DNA of 57,029 nucleotides from Candidatus Avimonas faecium (GTDB lineage: Bacteria; Bacillota; Clostridia; Oscillospirales; Acutalibacteraceae): the NCBI GenBank assembly GCA_904419005.1, contig CAJFQI010000007.1, positions 1-57,029 of the forward strand, written 5' to 3'. The notes beneath the pieces were generated by a model. It made no database searches and had not been told where the DNA came from. It was given only the letters and a program-made list of their open reading frames with translations. Positions 45,718-55,031 of the stretch are shown here, piece after piece (positions within the stretch are counted from its first letter, which is position 1; every line of letters starts with the position of its first letter). The translations under genes and the position numbers were made by a program.

Positions 45718-46171
45718 GGTGCTGCATTCGTCCTTTCTCTGGTATCCCTGGATAGCTTTGCGCCGGGCGCGAAAGCTTTCCTTATCCATCGTAGCAACTC
45801 TATCAGTTTACACAAATCCTGCGCAGAATGCAACCGAATCGGAAAGATTCCTGAATTTTCGGTCCCTGGGGCCGGACCGAAAACTGCGTCTGTAAAAAGT
45901 CGGCCTGCCGGGCCGGCATATTTTAGCAATATCCCAGAAAAACCGGGCAAGGGCGGCAAAAGGCACGTTTTTCCTTTATTTACAGGCATTTTTATGTTAT
46001 GATAAAGTAAGGGAAAAATTCGGATGAATCGATGCTTGGCGCATCAACGCGGTTCCTCCTTGCTGCCCATTGCCGCCCGGCTATCTCCCTGCGCATCTCC
46101 CGGCGGGCGGCGCCCTGTACGCTGCACCAAAAACGCAGAAAAGTCTCTGTGAGAAAGGCATGGTCTCCGTT
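45718..46171. other. Divergent intergenic region between the VanY-like gene and pyk
   Basis: No gene is supported. An 10-bp stem (45856-45865 with 45874-45883) and an AT-rich stretch at 45960-46010 are visible. The latter contains TATGAT and probably the pyk promoter, but no -35 at good spacing could be fixed. Confidence 0.5.
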
Positions 46172-47974
46172 ATGAGGAAAACAAAAATCATCTGTACGCT
46201 TGGCCCCTCCACCGACGACCCGGCAGTCCTGCGGGAGCTGATGCTGTCCGGGATGGACGTTGTCCGGATCAACATGTCCCACCAGGATCATGCGCACCAG
46301 CTGGCGCGGATCAATCAGGTCAAAAAGCTGCGGGAGGAGCTCAACCTGCCCATAGCGGTCCTGATTGACACCAAAGGACCCGAAATCCGGCTTGGCAATT
46401 TCCCGGAAAAGGTGGAGCTTACCGCCGGCTCCCCCTTTACCCTGACCACCAAAGCCGTGGAAGGCAACGCCCAGCAGGCATCCATCAGCTTTGCCGGGCT
46501 GCCGAACGACGTGAAGCCGGGCGGCACCATCCTGATTGACGACGGGCTGATTGAGCTGCGGGTGGAAAAAACCACCCCGACGGAAATCCACTGCACCGTT
46601 ATAAACGGCGGCATGGTTTCCTCCCATAAGGGGATCAATGTGCCGGGCGCCCAGCTGTCCATGCCCTTTATGAGCGAGCGGGACCGCGAGGACATCCGTT
46701 TCGCCTGCGAAGTGGAGGCGGAATTCATCGCCGCCTCCTTTACCCGCCGGGCGGACGACGTGCTGCAGATCCGGCAGGAGCTGGAAAAGAACGACAACCA
46801 CACCATCCGCATCATCGCTAAGATTGAAAATGCGGAGGGCGTTGAAAACATTGACGACATCATCAAGGTTTCCGACGGCATCATGGTGGCCCGCGGCGAT
46901 ATGGGGGTGGAAATCGCCTTTGAGGAAATCCCCAGCATCCAGAAAAAGCTGATCCACAAGGGGTACAACGCGGGGCTCCAGGTCATCACCGCCACCCAGA
47001 TGCTCGATTCGATGATGAAAAACCCCCGCCCCACCCGGGCGGAGACGACCGACGTAGCCAACGCTATTTACGACGGGACCAGCGCCATCATGCTTTCGGG
47101 GGAGACGGCGGCCGGCGCCTACCCGGTGGAAGCGCTCCGGACCATGGCGCGCATCGCCTGCCGCACCGAGCAGGATATCAACTACTGCAAGCGGTTCGCC
47201 ACGCGGGATATCCATGAATCCCCCAATGTGACCAACGCGATTTCCCATGCGACGGTGACCACCGCCCACGACCTGGGGGCCCGGGCGATCCTGACGGTTT
47301 CCAAGTCCGGCTCCACCGCCCGGATGATCTCCAAATACCGCCCGGCCTGCCCCATCATCTGCTGCACCACCAGCCCGGTGTACCAGCGCCAGATGAACCT
47401 CTCCTGGGGCGTTATCCCGCTGCTGGCCGAGATGAAAACCAGCATGGACGACCTGTTTGACCACGCAGTGGGCCTCGCCACCCAGGCCGGCCTGCTCAAA
47501 AGCGGCGACCTGGTGGTAATCACCGCCGGCGCGCCGCTGGGCATTTCCGGCACTACCAACCTCCTAAAGGTGCATCTGGTGGGCAACATCCTGGTGCAGG
47601 GCAAGGGCGCGACCAAATACAGCGCCTGCGGCAACCTCTGCGTCGCGCGGGACGAGGAGGAAGCACAGCAGAATTTCCGGCCCGGCGATATCCTGGTGAT
47701 CCCGCAGACCTCCAACAATATCCTGCACCTTCTGCGGGAAGCCGCCGGCATCGTGACCGAACAGCCGGGGATGAACAGCCACGCCGCGATCGTGGGCATG
47801 GCGCTTGAAAAGCCGGTGGTCGTGGCCGCCCATGGGGCTACCAGCATCCTGAAAAGCGGCACGACCGTCACCCTGGACGCGGAGCGGGGCATCGTGATGT
47901 TCGGCGACAGCAAGCCGCGCGGCAAAGCCGGCGGAAAAGAGGCGCCGGCCTGCGAAACCGAATCGAAAGCATAA
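46172..47974 (+). CDS. pyk: Pyruvate kinase with C-terminal PEP-utilizing domain
   Basis: This 600-residue glycolytic enzyme makes pyruvate and ATP from PEP and ADP. Motifs are TKIICTLGPSTDD, VVRINMSHQDH, the lysine/metal region IIAKIENAEGVENIDDI, and VARGDMGVEIAFEEIPSIQK. ITATQMLDSMMKNPRPTRAE and AIMLSGETAAGAYPVEA follow. After the allosteric C domain comes an extra domain (about 500-590) with GDILVIPQTSNN and EQPGMNSHAAIVGMALEKPVV, like Bacillus pyruvate kinases. ATG 46172 is preferred over 46160, which abuts the ribosome site. Confidence 0.97.
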   Translation: MRKTKIICTLGPSTDDPAVLRELMLSGMDVVRINMSHQDHAHQLARINQVKKLREELNLPIAVLIDTKGPEIRLGNFPEKVELTAGSPFTLTTKAVEGNAQQASISFAGLPNDVKPGGTILIDDGLIELRVEKTTPTEIHCTVINGGMVSSHKGINVPGAQLSMPFMSERDREDIRFACEVEAEFIAASFTRRADDVLQIRQELEKNDNHTIRIIAKIENAEGVENIDDIIKVSDGIMVARGDMGVEIAFEEIPSIQKKLIHKGYNAGLQVITATQMLDSMMKNPRPTRAETTDVANAIYDGTSAIMLSGETAAGAYPVEALRTMARIACRTEQDINYCKRFATRDIHESPNVTNAISHATVTTAHDLGARAILTVSKSGSTARMISKYRPACPIICCTTSPVYQRQMNLSWGVIPLLAEMKTSMDDLFDHAVGLATQAGLLKSGDLVVITAGAPLGISGTTNLLKVHLVGNILVQGKGATKYSACGNLCVARDEEEAQQNFRPGDILVIPQTSNNILHLLREAAGIVTEQPGMNSHAAIVGMALEKPVVVAAHGATSILKSGTTVTLDAERGIVMFGDSKPRGKAGGKEAPACETESKA

Positions 47975-47997
47975 GGCAGCGGCTGAGCACGCTATGG

Positions 47998-48045
47998 AAA
48001 AGGAGCCCGCCCGGAGGATCTATATCCTCCGGGCAGGCTCCTTTT
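47998..48045 (+). terminator. pyk terminator
   Basis: A 22-bp stem with one mismatch (47998-48019 with 48024-48045), a CTAT loop and a T-run form a strong intrinsic terminator about 25 bases past the pyk stop. Confidence 0.94.
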
Positions 48046-48138
48046 TCCTGTAATCAACGTCCGTTTCTTCATTCCATATGCAGCGGCGCAGGCACCCGGG
48101 CAGGCCGTCGGGGCAGGCTCGCGATCCAATCCGGGACA

Positions 48139-48176
48139 AAAGGGGGCCGGACGGGAATTCCCGTCCGGCCCCCTTT
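48139..48176 (-). terminator. Palindromic terminator after rex
   Basis: A 38-base perfect palindrome centred on GAATTC, with AAAGGGGG and CCCCCTTT ends, lies 12 bases past the rex stop. On the minus strand it is followed by a T from the adjoining A-run. It insulates rex from convergent pyk. Confidence 0.85.
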
Positions 48177-48187
48177 GAGCGCCTGCT

Positions 48188-48835
48188 TTATGCCTGGGCG
48201 CGGTCCGGCTGCTTCAACTGATAAGAGAGGGTCATCAGGCTGTCGCCCAGATGCACGTTCTCCACCACTGCCTCCGGATAATGGTAATTGATGTCGTAAT
48301 GGCTGAAGTTCCAGAAACCGCGCACCCCGTGCCGGATCAGCGTCTCCACAATGGCGGGGGCCGCTTCCTTTGGGATGCAGAGGATCGCCACCTCCGGATG
48401 CTCCCGCTCACAGAAAGCGTCCAACTCCTGCGTCGGGAGGACGGTCATCCCGCGGATCACCTGCCCGGCCACCTGGGGGGAGTCGTCAAACACCCCGATC
48501 AAGCGGATGCCGCGGTGCTCAAAATCCATATGGTTGATGATGGCGCGCCCCATGTTCCCCGCGCCGAGCATCACCGTCGGGGAAAGGCGGTCCATCCCCA
48601 GGATATGACCGATTTCCTCATAGAGCTGCTCCACAATATAGCCGTAGCCCTGCTGGCCAAAGCCGCCGAAGCAGTTGAGATCCTGCCGGATCTGGGAAGC
48701 GGTCAGGCCCATGCGCTGGCTCAGCTCCCGGGAAGAAATGCGGGTGATCCCATTTTCTTTAAGGTCATACAGAAAGCGGTAGTATCGCGGCAGCCGGCGC
48801 ACTACCGACATGGAAATGTGTTCGTTCCTAGCCAT
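48188..48835 (-). CDS. rex: Redox-sensing transcriptional repressor Rex
   Basis: This 215-residue NADH/NAD+ sensor has an N-terminal winged helix (SVVRRLPRYYRFLYDLKE, GLTASQIRQDLNCFGGFGQQG). A Rossmann domain (TVMLGAGNMGRAIINHMDFE) and a domain-swapped C-terminal helix follow. It would repress fermentation and electron-transfer genes when NADH is low. ATG 48835 has AGGAAGGA upstream. It lies 103 bases downstream of acn on the same strand, so it may be cotranscribed with it. Confidence 0.95.
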   Translation of the reverse strand: MARNEHISMSVVRRLPRYYRFLYDLKENGITRISSRELSQRMGLTASQIRQDLNCFGGFGQQGYGYIVEQLYEEIGHILGMDRLSPTVMLGAGNMGRAIINHMDFEHRGIRLIGVFDDSPQVAGQVIRGMTVLPTQELDAFCEREHPEVAILCIPKEAAPAIVETLIRHGVRGFWNFSHYDINYHYPEAVVENVHLGDSLMTLSYQLKQPDRAQA

Positions 48836-48938
48836 AGCGATCCTTCCTAAAAAAACTGCGCGGTTCCGCCCCGGCGGAAGGCGGGGCGGCAGGGAAACGG
48901 AGCCGTTGCCAAGGGCCGCCGCTTTCCGGCCGGGCCGG

Positions 48939-50876
48939 TTACGCCTTGCTTTCGCGGGTGTAGTCCAGCAGGCCGCCGGCCAGCAGCATCGCGACCTGCC
49001 GGGCGGAGAACTGCGAGGCCAAAGGAATCGTCTCCCCGGTGGTCTTATTCTCCAGCACGATCGGCTCGCCCTTTTGCAGCCGTTCCCGCACGTTGGGCAG
49101 GCAGAGCTCGTCGCCCAGGGAGATCCGGTCGTAATCCGCCTCGTTTTCAAACGTCAGGGGCAGGATACCCGCATTGATCAGGTTGGCCGCATGGATGCGG
49201 GCGAAGGATTTGACGATCACGGCCTTAATGCCGAGGTACAGCGGCGCCAGGGCGGCGTGCTCACGGGAGCTGCCCTGCCCATAGTTTGAACCGCCGATGA
49301 TGATCCCCTTGCCGGCCGCCTTGCAGCGGGCGGGGAATTCCGGGTCGCACCTCACAAAGCAATGCTCGGAAATCGCCGGGATGTTGGAGCGCAGGGGCAG
49401 GATCTTCGCCCCAGCCGGCATGATGTGGTCGGTGGTGATGTTGTCCCCCACCTTGAGCAGCACCGGCGCGTCAATCGTCTCGGACAGCGGCGAGGTTTTG
49501 GGGAAGGGCTTGATATTCGGGCCGCGGACGATTTCCACCTTGTCCATATCCGCTTCGTCGGCCGGCGGCACGATCATGTTGTCGTTAATGAGGAAATGGT
49601 CGGGCATCGTAATCACCGGCGGCTCGCCCAGGGAGCGGGGGTCGGTAAACACCCCGGCCAGCGCGGAGGCGGCGGCGGTTTCGGGGCTGACGAGGTACAC
49701 CTGCGCGTCGGCGGTGCCGGAGCGGCCCTCAAAATTGCGGTTGAAGGTGCGCAGGGACACGCCGCCCGAATTCGGGGACTGGCCCATGCCGATGCAGGGG
49801 CCGCAGGCGCATTCAAGGATCCGGGCGCCCGCCGCGATCAGGTCGGCCAGCGCGCCGTTTTCCGCCAGCATGTTGTACACCTGCTTGGAACCAGGTGCGA
49901 TCGACAGGGACACGTCGGGATGGACGGTCTTGCCCTTAAGGATTGCAGCCACCTTGAGCATATCCATCAGGGACGAGTTGGTGCAGGAGCCAATGCAGCA
50001 CTGATCGACTTTGATCCCCCCCAGCTCCTCAACCGGCTTGACCGCGTCGGGGGAATGGGGGCAGGCCGCCAGCGGGCAAAGGGCCGAAAGGTCAATATCC
50101 AGCACCTCATCATATACCGCGTCGTCGTCCGGCCCGACCGCCACCCAGTCGGCCTCCCGGCCCTGGGCGCGCATAAAGTCACGGGTGATTTCATCCGACG
50201 GGAAGATGGAGGTGGACGCCCCCAGCTCCGCGCCCATATTGGTGATGGTCGCGCGCTCCGGCACCGACAGGGTCTTGACGCCCTCGCCGCCGTACTCAAT
50301 AATTTTGCCCACGCCGCCTTTCACCGACATCCGTCGCAGCACCTCAAGGATGACGTCCTTGGCCGCCACCCAGGGCTGCAGGCGCCCGGTCAGGTTGACC
50401 CGTACCATCTTCGGCATAGAGATATAATAGGGGCCGCCGCCCATGGCCACCGCCACGTCCAGCCCGCCCGCGCCGAAGGCGAGCATCCCGATGCCGCCGC
50501 CGGTGGGGGTATGGCTGTCCGAGCCGATCAGGGTCTTGCCGGGGATGCCGAACCGCTCCAGATGCACCTGGTGGCAGATGCCGTTGCCGGGGCGGGAAAA
50601 ATACAGCCCGTGCTTTTTGCATACGGTTTGGATATAGCGATGGTCGTCAGCGTTTTCAAAGCCGGTCTGTAGGGTGTTGTGGTCAATATACGCAACCGAA
50701 CGCTCCGTTTTGACGCGCGGGACGCCCATCGCCTCAAACTCAAGATACGCCATCGTCCCGGTGGCATCCTGGGTCAGCGTTTGGTCAATCCGCAGCCCGA
50801 TTTCATTGCCGGGCTTGGACATGTCCCCATCGACCAGATGGGCCTTGATGAGCTTTTGCGCCAGTGTGTACCCCAT
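48939..50876 (-). CDS. acn: Aconitate hydratase
   Basis: This 645-residue monofunctional-size aconitase (shorter than the roughly 900-residue AcnA) interconverts citrate and isocitrate. It has SDSHTPTGGGIGMLAFGAGG, the cluster cysteines in CCIGSCTNSS and CACGPCIGMG, NRNFEGRSGT, and the C-terminal swivel domain with DNITTDHIMPAG and GGSNYGQGSSREHAAL. ATG 50876 was chosen because the ATG four codons earlier touches the AAAGG site. No other tricarboxylic-acid genes are adjacent; a biosynthetic role toward 2-oxoglutarate and glutamate is likely (inference). Confidence 0.95.
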   Translation of the reverse strand: MGYTLAQKLIKAHLVDGDMSKPGNEIGLRIDQTLTQDATGTMAYLEFEAMGVPRVKTERSVAYIDHNTLQTGFENADDHRYIQTVCKKHGLYFSRPGNGICHQVHLERFGIPGKTLIGSDSHTPTGGGIGMLAFGAGGLDVAVAMGGGPYYISMPKMVRVNLTGRLQPWVAAKDVILEVLRRMSVKGGVGKIIEYGGEGVKTLSVPERATITNMGAELGASTSIFPSDEITRDFMRAQGREADWVAVGPDDDAVYDEVLDIDLSALCPLAACPHSPDAVKPVEELGGIKVDQCCIGSCTNSSLMDMLKVAAILKGKTVHPDVSLSIAPGSKQVYNMLAENGALADLIAAGARILECACGPCIGMGQSPNSGGVSLRTFNRNFEGRSGTADAQVYLVSPETAAASALAGVFTDPRSLGEPPVITMPDHFLINDNMIVPPADEADMDKVEIVRGPNIKPFPKTSPLSETIDAPVLLKVGDNITTDHIMPAGAKILPLRSNIPAISEHCFVRCDPEFPARCKAAGKGIIIGGSNYGQGSSREHAALAPLYLGIKAVIVKSFARIHAANLINAGILPLTFENEADYDRISLGDELCLPNVRERLQKGEPIVLENKTTGETIPLASQFSARQVAMLLAGGLLDYTRESKA

Positions 50877-51021
50877 ACTTGCTGTCATCCTTTCTCGCCT
50901 GCTTGTGCCGGCGCAGCCGAGAGGGACGGCGGCCCGCTCCGAGCCCGCATTACCCCCGCGTCCCTGCTGCGCTTTGTCGTGATGAAATGTAAAAATGCCT
51001 AAACACATATTCTAATTGCTT

Positions 51022-51051
51022 ATTATAAAGCGATTGTCGCAATTTTGTCAA
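51022..51051 (-). promoter_or_regulatory. acn promoter with an overlapping near-palindrome
   Basis: A perfect TTGACA (51046-51051) and TATAAT (51022-51027) are spaced by 18 bases. The stretch 51033-51052 reads ATTGTC, eight bases, GTCAAT, a near-palindrome that partly resembles the Rex operator ends (ATTGT...CAAT). Confidence 0.8.
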
Positions 51052-51164
51052 TCTCTAAACCGTCCGGTCTTCTCCCTGCACGTCCTGTTCCCTTGAGCAA
51101 ACTGCCGAATCGCCGGCCAGCTGGGGGCCGCATTATCCTCCGCGGAGGTTCTGCGCGTCCCCCC

Positions 51165-51193
51165 TTGCGCCCCCTAGGAAAAAGAGATACAAT
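51165..51193 (+). promoter_or_regulatory. Promoter of the membrane-protein/HD/AAA group
   Basis: TTGCGC (51165-51170), 17 bases, TACAAT (51188-51193). It lies about 55 bases upstream of the membrane-protein start and is divergent from the acn promoter. Confidence 0.55.
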
Positions 51194-51253
51194 AAAAGCG
51201 GCAAAGGAGCGTCTCGCTGTTCCCAGTGAATGGTGCAGAAAGGAGAATCCCCG

Positions 51254-52225
51254 ATGGAAAAGCAGTCGCGTTTTTCCGGCCGGTGCGCCGTTTCCTTCCG
51301 GCAGTGTCATACAGGCAGCCCGCGGCCCCTGCCGGCGCTTTGGCTTCCTCTTATGCTGCTTATGCTCCTCCCCGCCTTCCTTCCCGGCTGGCCCGCGCTC
51401 ACCGTGCAGGCCAACGCCCCTCCGCCGCCCTCCTATGTTTACGGCGAGATCGTGAACGCCCCGCCGGAGGCCGTTTTTATTGATATCCTCATCCCGCTGG
51501 ATCCGTCGGACGAGCGGTATGTAGAATTTCAGGAGCAGCGGCTTGGAAACGTCACCGCCGATTCCCCCATCGTCCAGTATGCCGAGGGCGGCTACCGCAG
51601 CCTGTTCTTCCACTGCCGCGGGGTGGACGCGGAGAACTGCGCGCTTCCCGATTGCTTTTTCACCCTGGAGAGCAGCTCCCTGTCGCTGGACGACCTCGCC
51701 CCTTCGCTGAAGGTGGCGCTGCTGGACGGCGAGGGCAATATCCTCCAGGTTTCGCCGGCGGCCAGCCTTCTGCCTACGGAGGAAAACGCCTTCCCCCGCA
51801 CCCTGCGGTACGACGCGGCGGCGGACACGCTGGAAATCACGTTTGTCCCGGTATACACCGGGTCGTCTTCGGACGCGCCGCTGACGGTGTCCCTCCTCCT
51901 CTGTATCCTTGCGCGCATGGCCTTGTCGATTGCGGTGGAGACGCTGCTGGCGCTCCCCTTCCGCCTGCGCCCGCTTTGGAAAATCGCCGTGGTCAACCTC
52001 ATCACACAGATTTTGCTGGTGGTCCTGATGTTCTCCGGCTCGGCCGTATATTATGCCGCGCTGTTTATGGGGGAGATCGTGGTTTACCTGGCGGAATTTA
52101 TCGCCTACCTCTCCCTGTTCCACGGCACATCCCGCCGGAAGATCGCCGCCTATACCCTGCTGGCTAACACCGTCACGCTGCTACTCGGCCTAGCGATGAA
52201 CGCGGCCGGGATCCTTGTCGGCTGA
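51254..52225 (+). CDS. Exported multi-pass membrane protein, unknown function
   Basis: This 323-residue protein has an N-terminal signal-like helix (ALWLPLMLLMLLPAFLPGW) and a likely cleavage near VQANAPPPP. An extracytoplasmic domain of about 150 residues (55-205), rich in Asp, Glu and Ser, follows. The C-terminal region (about 205-323) has four membrane helices (LLLCILARMALSIAVETLL, IAVVNLITQILLVVLMFSG and others). AGGAG is 8 bases upstream of ATG 51254. I do not recognise a named family; similar ANAPPPP-type proteins occur in Clostridia. It heads a group with an HD hydrolase and an ATPase. Confidence 0.7.
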   Translation: MEKQSRFSGRCAVSFRQCHTGSPRPLPALWLPLMLLMLLPAFLPGWPALTVQANAPPPPSYVYGEIVNAPPEAVFIDILIPLDPSDERYVEFQEQRLGNVTADSPIVQYAEGGYRSLFFHCRGVDAENCALPDCFFTLESSSLSLDDLAPSLKVALLDGEGNILQVSPAASLLPTEENAFPRTLRYDAAADTLEITFVPVYTGSSSDAPLTVSLLLCILARMALSIAVETLLALPFRLRPLWKIAVVNLITQILLVVLMFSGSAVYYAALFMGEIVVYLAEFIAYLSLFHGTSRRKIAAYTLLANTVTLLLGLAMNAAGILVG

Positions 52226-52294
52226 CGGCCGCCCAGCCCAGCTGTTTCCGCGGAAATCCCACATTGATGACCAGAAAGGCAGGAATCCCATCCA

Positions 52295-52951
52295 ATGCTT
52301 ACCTACAACGACATCCGCCATAACGACGATGTGAACGCCCTGATTGAAGCCGGCAACAATGCCCTCGGCGTACTGGGCTTTACCGACCACGGCTACGCCC
52401 ACGCAGGCTTAACCTCCAAAAACGCCGGGGACCTGCTGGAAACCCTGGGCTACGATGAACGCACCTGCGAGCTGGCCCGCATCGCCGGGTATATGCACGA
52501 TATCGGCAATGCGATCAACCGCAGCAACCACGCCATGTCCGGCGCGCTGCTGGCGTTCGACATCCTGAAGGGGCTGCATATGGACGTGCGCGAGGCGGCC
52601 GCCATCATGACCGCAATTGGAAACCACGACGAGGGCACCGCCGCCCCGGTCACCCCGCTGAGCGCGGCGCTGATCCTGGCAGATAAAAGCGATGTGCGCC
52701 GCTCCCGCGTGCGCAGCAAGGAGGAGTCGTTTGATATCCACGACCGGGTCAATTACGCTGTGGTGGATTCCTCTTTATCGGTGGATAAAGACGAAAAAAT
52801 CATTTCCCTTTGCCTTCAAATCGACACGTCGATTTGCGCGGTGATGGATTATTTCGAAATCTTCTTAAACCGCATGACCCTCTGCCGTTCGGCCGCCGCC
52901 TTTTTAGGCATGACCTTCGAGCTGATCATCAACGAAACCCGGATGCTGTAG
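52295..52951 (+). CDS. HD-domain phosphohydrolase
   Basis: This 218-residue protein of a widespread Firmicutes family has metal-binding HD residues in TDHGYAHAGLTSKNA, IAGYMHDIGNAINRSNHAMSG and MTAIGNHDEGTAAP. ALILADKSDVRRSRVRSKEE, DIHDRVNYAV and a C-terminal MDYFEIFLNRMTLCRSAA follow. The natural substrate (nucleotide or phospholipid headgroup) is not established. It lies 69 bases after the membrane protein and 22 bases before the ATPase. Confidence 0.9.
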   Translation: MLTYNDIRHNDDVNALIEAGNNALGVLGFTDHGYAHAGLTSKNAGDLLETLGYDERTCELARIAGYMHDIGNAINRSNHAMSGALLAFDILKGLHMDVREAAAIMTAIGNHDEGTAAPVTPLSAALILADKSDVRRSRVRSKEESFDIHDRVNYAVVDSSLSVDKDEKIISLCLQIDTSICAVMDYFEIFLNRMTLCRSAAAFLGMTFELIINETRML

Positions 52952-52973
52952 CATCTTAAGGGGGCGCGGCGCT

Positions 52974-53720
52974 ATGAACCCGCTGTTTATCCGCAGGCTG
53001 TCCATTGACCGCGAGGCTTTGCCGGCGGGCAGCTACCTGCGCGGCCTGGCGGCCGTCCGGCGCGGCTCGCTGGCCTTCCATCGGCCGGTCACCTTTTTTG
53101 TGGGGGAAAACGGCACGGGGAAATCCACCCTAATGGAGGCGATCGCCGTCGCCTTCGGCCTCAACCCGGAGGGCGGGAGCCGCAGTTTCCGCTTTTCCAC
53201 CCGGGATACCCACTCCCCGCTTTACCGGGCGCTGACGCTGGAGAAAAACCCGCTGACGCCGCGGGACGCTTTTTTCCTGCGGGCGGAAAGCCTGTATAAC
53301 GCCGCGACGTATATAGAAGAGCTCGACGCCAATCCGCGGGACGGCTCGCCCCCGATCATCGGCGCATACGGGGGGAAGAGCCTGCACGAGCAGTCCCACG
53401 GGGAAAGCTTCCTGGCCTTGGTGCAAAACCGGTTCCATGGCGGGGGGCTTTATCTCCTGGACGAGCCGGAGGCCGCACTCTCCCCCATCGGGCAGATGAC
53501 GTTGCTTGCCCGTATCCACGCTTTGGCCGGCCAAGGGGCGCAGTTCCTGATCGCCACCCACTCCCCCCTGCTGATTACCTGCCCGGATTCCGAGGTGTAT
53601 GAATTCCTGGGAAGCGGGCCGCGGCTCACACCCTACCAGGAAACCGCCCACTATCAGGTGGTCCGCGGCTTTTTGAATAAGCCGGAGGAAACGCTCCGCG
53701 TCCTGCTGGGGGAGCCGTAA
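52974..53720 (+). CDS. AAA-type ATPase with ABC-like fold
   Basis: This 248-residue soluble ATPase has Walker A FFVGENGTGKSTLMEAIA, signature-like SHGESFLALVQNRF, Walker B GLYLLDEPEAALSP and switch His ATHSPLLITCPD. There is no membrane partner and it lacks a long coiled coil. It belongs to the predicted AAA_21/RloC-like stand-alone ATPases of unknown role. AAGGGGG precedes ATG 52974. It is the last gene before tRNA-Pro. Confidence 0.9.
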   Translation: MNPLFIRRLSIDREALPAGSYLRGLAAVRRGSLAFHRPVTFFVGENGTGKSTLMEAIAVAFGLNPEGGSRSFRFSTRDTHSPLYRALTLEKNPLTPRDAFFLRAESLYNAATYIEELDANPRDGSPPIIGAYGGKSLHEQSHGESFLALVQNRFHGGGLYLLDEPEAALSPIGQMTLLARIHALAGQGAQFLIATHSPLLITCPDSEVYEFLGSGPRLTPYQETAHYQVVRGFLNKPEETLRVLLGEP

Positions 53721-53816
53721 GCCTTTCCGCGTTCCTTTCCCGCTTGTCCGCCCGCCGGCCTCCTTCTGCGGCGGCATGCGGCGCGGCGAAGGAGGCGGCG
53801 ATGTCCTGCCGGCCGC

Positions 53817-53845
53817 TTGACACCGCCCGGCCGGTGCGCTATAAT
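53817..53845 (+). promoter_or_regulatory. tRNA-Pro promoter (consensus)
   Basis: Perfect TTGACA (53817-53822) and perfect TATAAT (53840-53845) are separated by 17 bases, 13 bases ahead of the tRNA. Confidence 0.92.
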
Positions 53846-53858
53846 CGGTGGGTAATCT

Positions 53859-53934
53859 CCGGGTGTGGCGCAGCTGGTAGCGCGGGTGGTTTGGGACCAT
53901 CAGGCCGCAGGTTCGAACCCTGTCACTCGGACCA
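53859..53934 (+). tRNA. tRNA-Pro (anticodon UGG)
   Basis: This 76-base cloverleaf has acceptor CCGGGTG paired with CACTCGG. The D stem is GCGC/GCGC, the anticodon loop TTTGGGA has UGG at 53892-53894, and the T loop is in GGTTCGAACCC. The 3' CCA is encoded. Confidence 0.97.
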
Positions 53935-53968
53935 CCTGCGGTGAGCAAGTCGCACACCGCAGGTTTTT
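53935..53968 (+). terminator. tRNA-Pro terminator
   Basis: A 9-bp stem (53935-53943 with 53955-53963) is followed by TTTTT, directly after the CCA end. Confidence 0.9.
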
Positions 53969-54123
53969 CTTTATAATAAATGTTGCGACCCGCGCTTAAG
54001 CCGATCTTTTTTGTATCATCTTTACAGACCTACGGTCGGCAATTCGTGATGGGTTGCCGGCCGCTTTTTCATCGTGCAGCTCGACCTTGAGCGGGATCTT
54101 TTTGCGTTACCTTTACAAAAATG

Positions 54124-54170
54124 CCTGTGAAAATCGGCTTGAACACTTGGTTTTCACAGGTTTTCTCTTT
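54124..54170 (+). terminator. Terminator-like hairpin
   Basis: Perfect 10-bp stem 54124-54133 with 54151-54160, 17-base loop, followed by TTTTCTCTTT. No gene ends here, so it may be left over from a lost gene. Confidence 0.55.
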
Positions 54171-54987
54171 GCTTATTCAGGGCTTTGGTCGTTGTTTGGT
54201 CGTTATTTTTACGAAACGGCATAAAACGTCGTTATTGGATCGCGGCAGCTTCCGCCTCCATCCCACCCCCCAAAAAGCAAAAACCGCCGGGGGATCCCCC
54301 GGCTTTGTTGTATCCAAGAAGCGGCCGTCTGATCCGGTTGCTGACAAGGTTCGCGCCGCGGGAGGCGAAAATCCCGTCCAGCATCGCACCGACCCACGGC
54401 CGGGCGAAAGCCGCGCCCGGAGGGATTCCATAGGGTCCATTACACAGGCTTCGGATATAGCTTTTCATTCACCTCCCATATCTTTCTGTGCTTTTACATT
54501 CAACAAATCACTTCCAAGCCCTCTGGCTGAGCCAATGCGAACCATTTTCGCCGGCATCGGCGTCGGGTAGAAAAGCGCCGCCGCTAAACACGACGGGAAA
54601 TACAAGCCCCCATAAACGCAGCCGGTTCATAAAAGCTCAATAAGCTCGATTTTTTGCGGATGGCGGTATTCGGCATGAAACAATGCCAGGTTCAAAAGAA
54701 GATTGGAAAAGCCGTTGCGGAGGCAGCGGGTAACGCATTATTTACCTGCAAGCGTCTGCGTTGCCCTCTCCTTGCCCGGAAAATTTCAGTTCATTTATGG
54801 CCGGAAAGCAGGCGGTTGTCCATTCCTGTCCCTGCAAACCGCGCCGGCCGAACCCCGTTGTTTCGGCGGCAGTCCTCCTTATGTTCGCCTGCGAATGCCC
54901 TGCATTGGGTTTTGGCCCTAATCTCTGAATTTTATCAGTATATTAAAATTACGGATTTCCGGCTTGTTTATTTTAGCATGATAACGC

Positions 54988-55031
54988 AAAAGGCCGGGAG
55001 GGGAAGCCGTTGACGGCTTCCCCTCCCGGCC
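54988..55031 (-). terminator. Terminator of the 63-residue protein gene
   Basis: A perfect 18-bp G+C-rich stem (54992-55009 with 55014-55031) and TTGA loop are followed on the minus strand by TTTT. Confidence 0.92.

Noticed and set aside
45992-47464. Minus-strand 490-codon frame opposite pyk
   Set aside because: It is antisense to a fully conserved pyruvate kinase and has no ribosome site or recognisable domain.
53859-53934. Intact integrated element with duplicated tRNA 3' end
   Set aside because: No second copy of the T-arm/acceptor sequence and no integrase were found in the window.
54232-54468. Minus-strand 78-codon frame with GGGAGGTG just before its ATG
   Set aside because: The spacing to the ATG is too short, the frame runs through a perfect terminator-like palindrome (54286-54303), and the protein has no family resemblance.
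54508-54630. Possible 40-residue minus-strand peptide with a hydrophobic N-terminus
   Set aside because: No ribosome site and no supporting context; kept only as a note in the gene-poor region.
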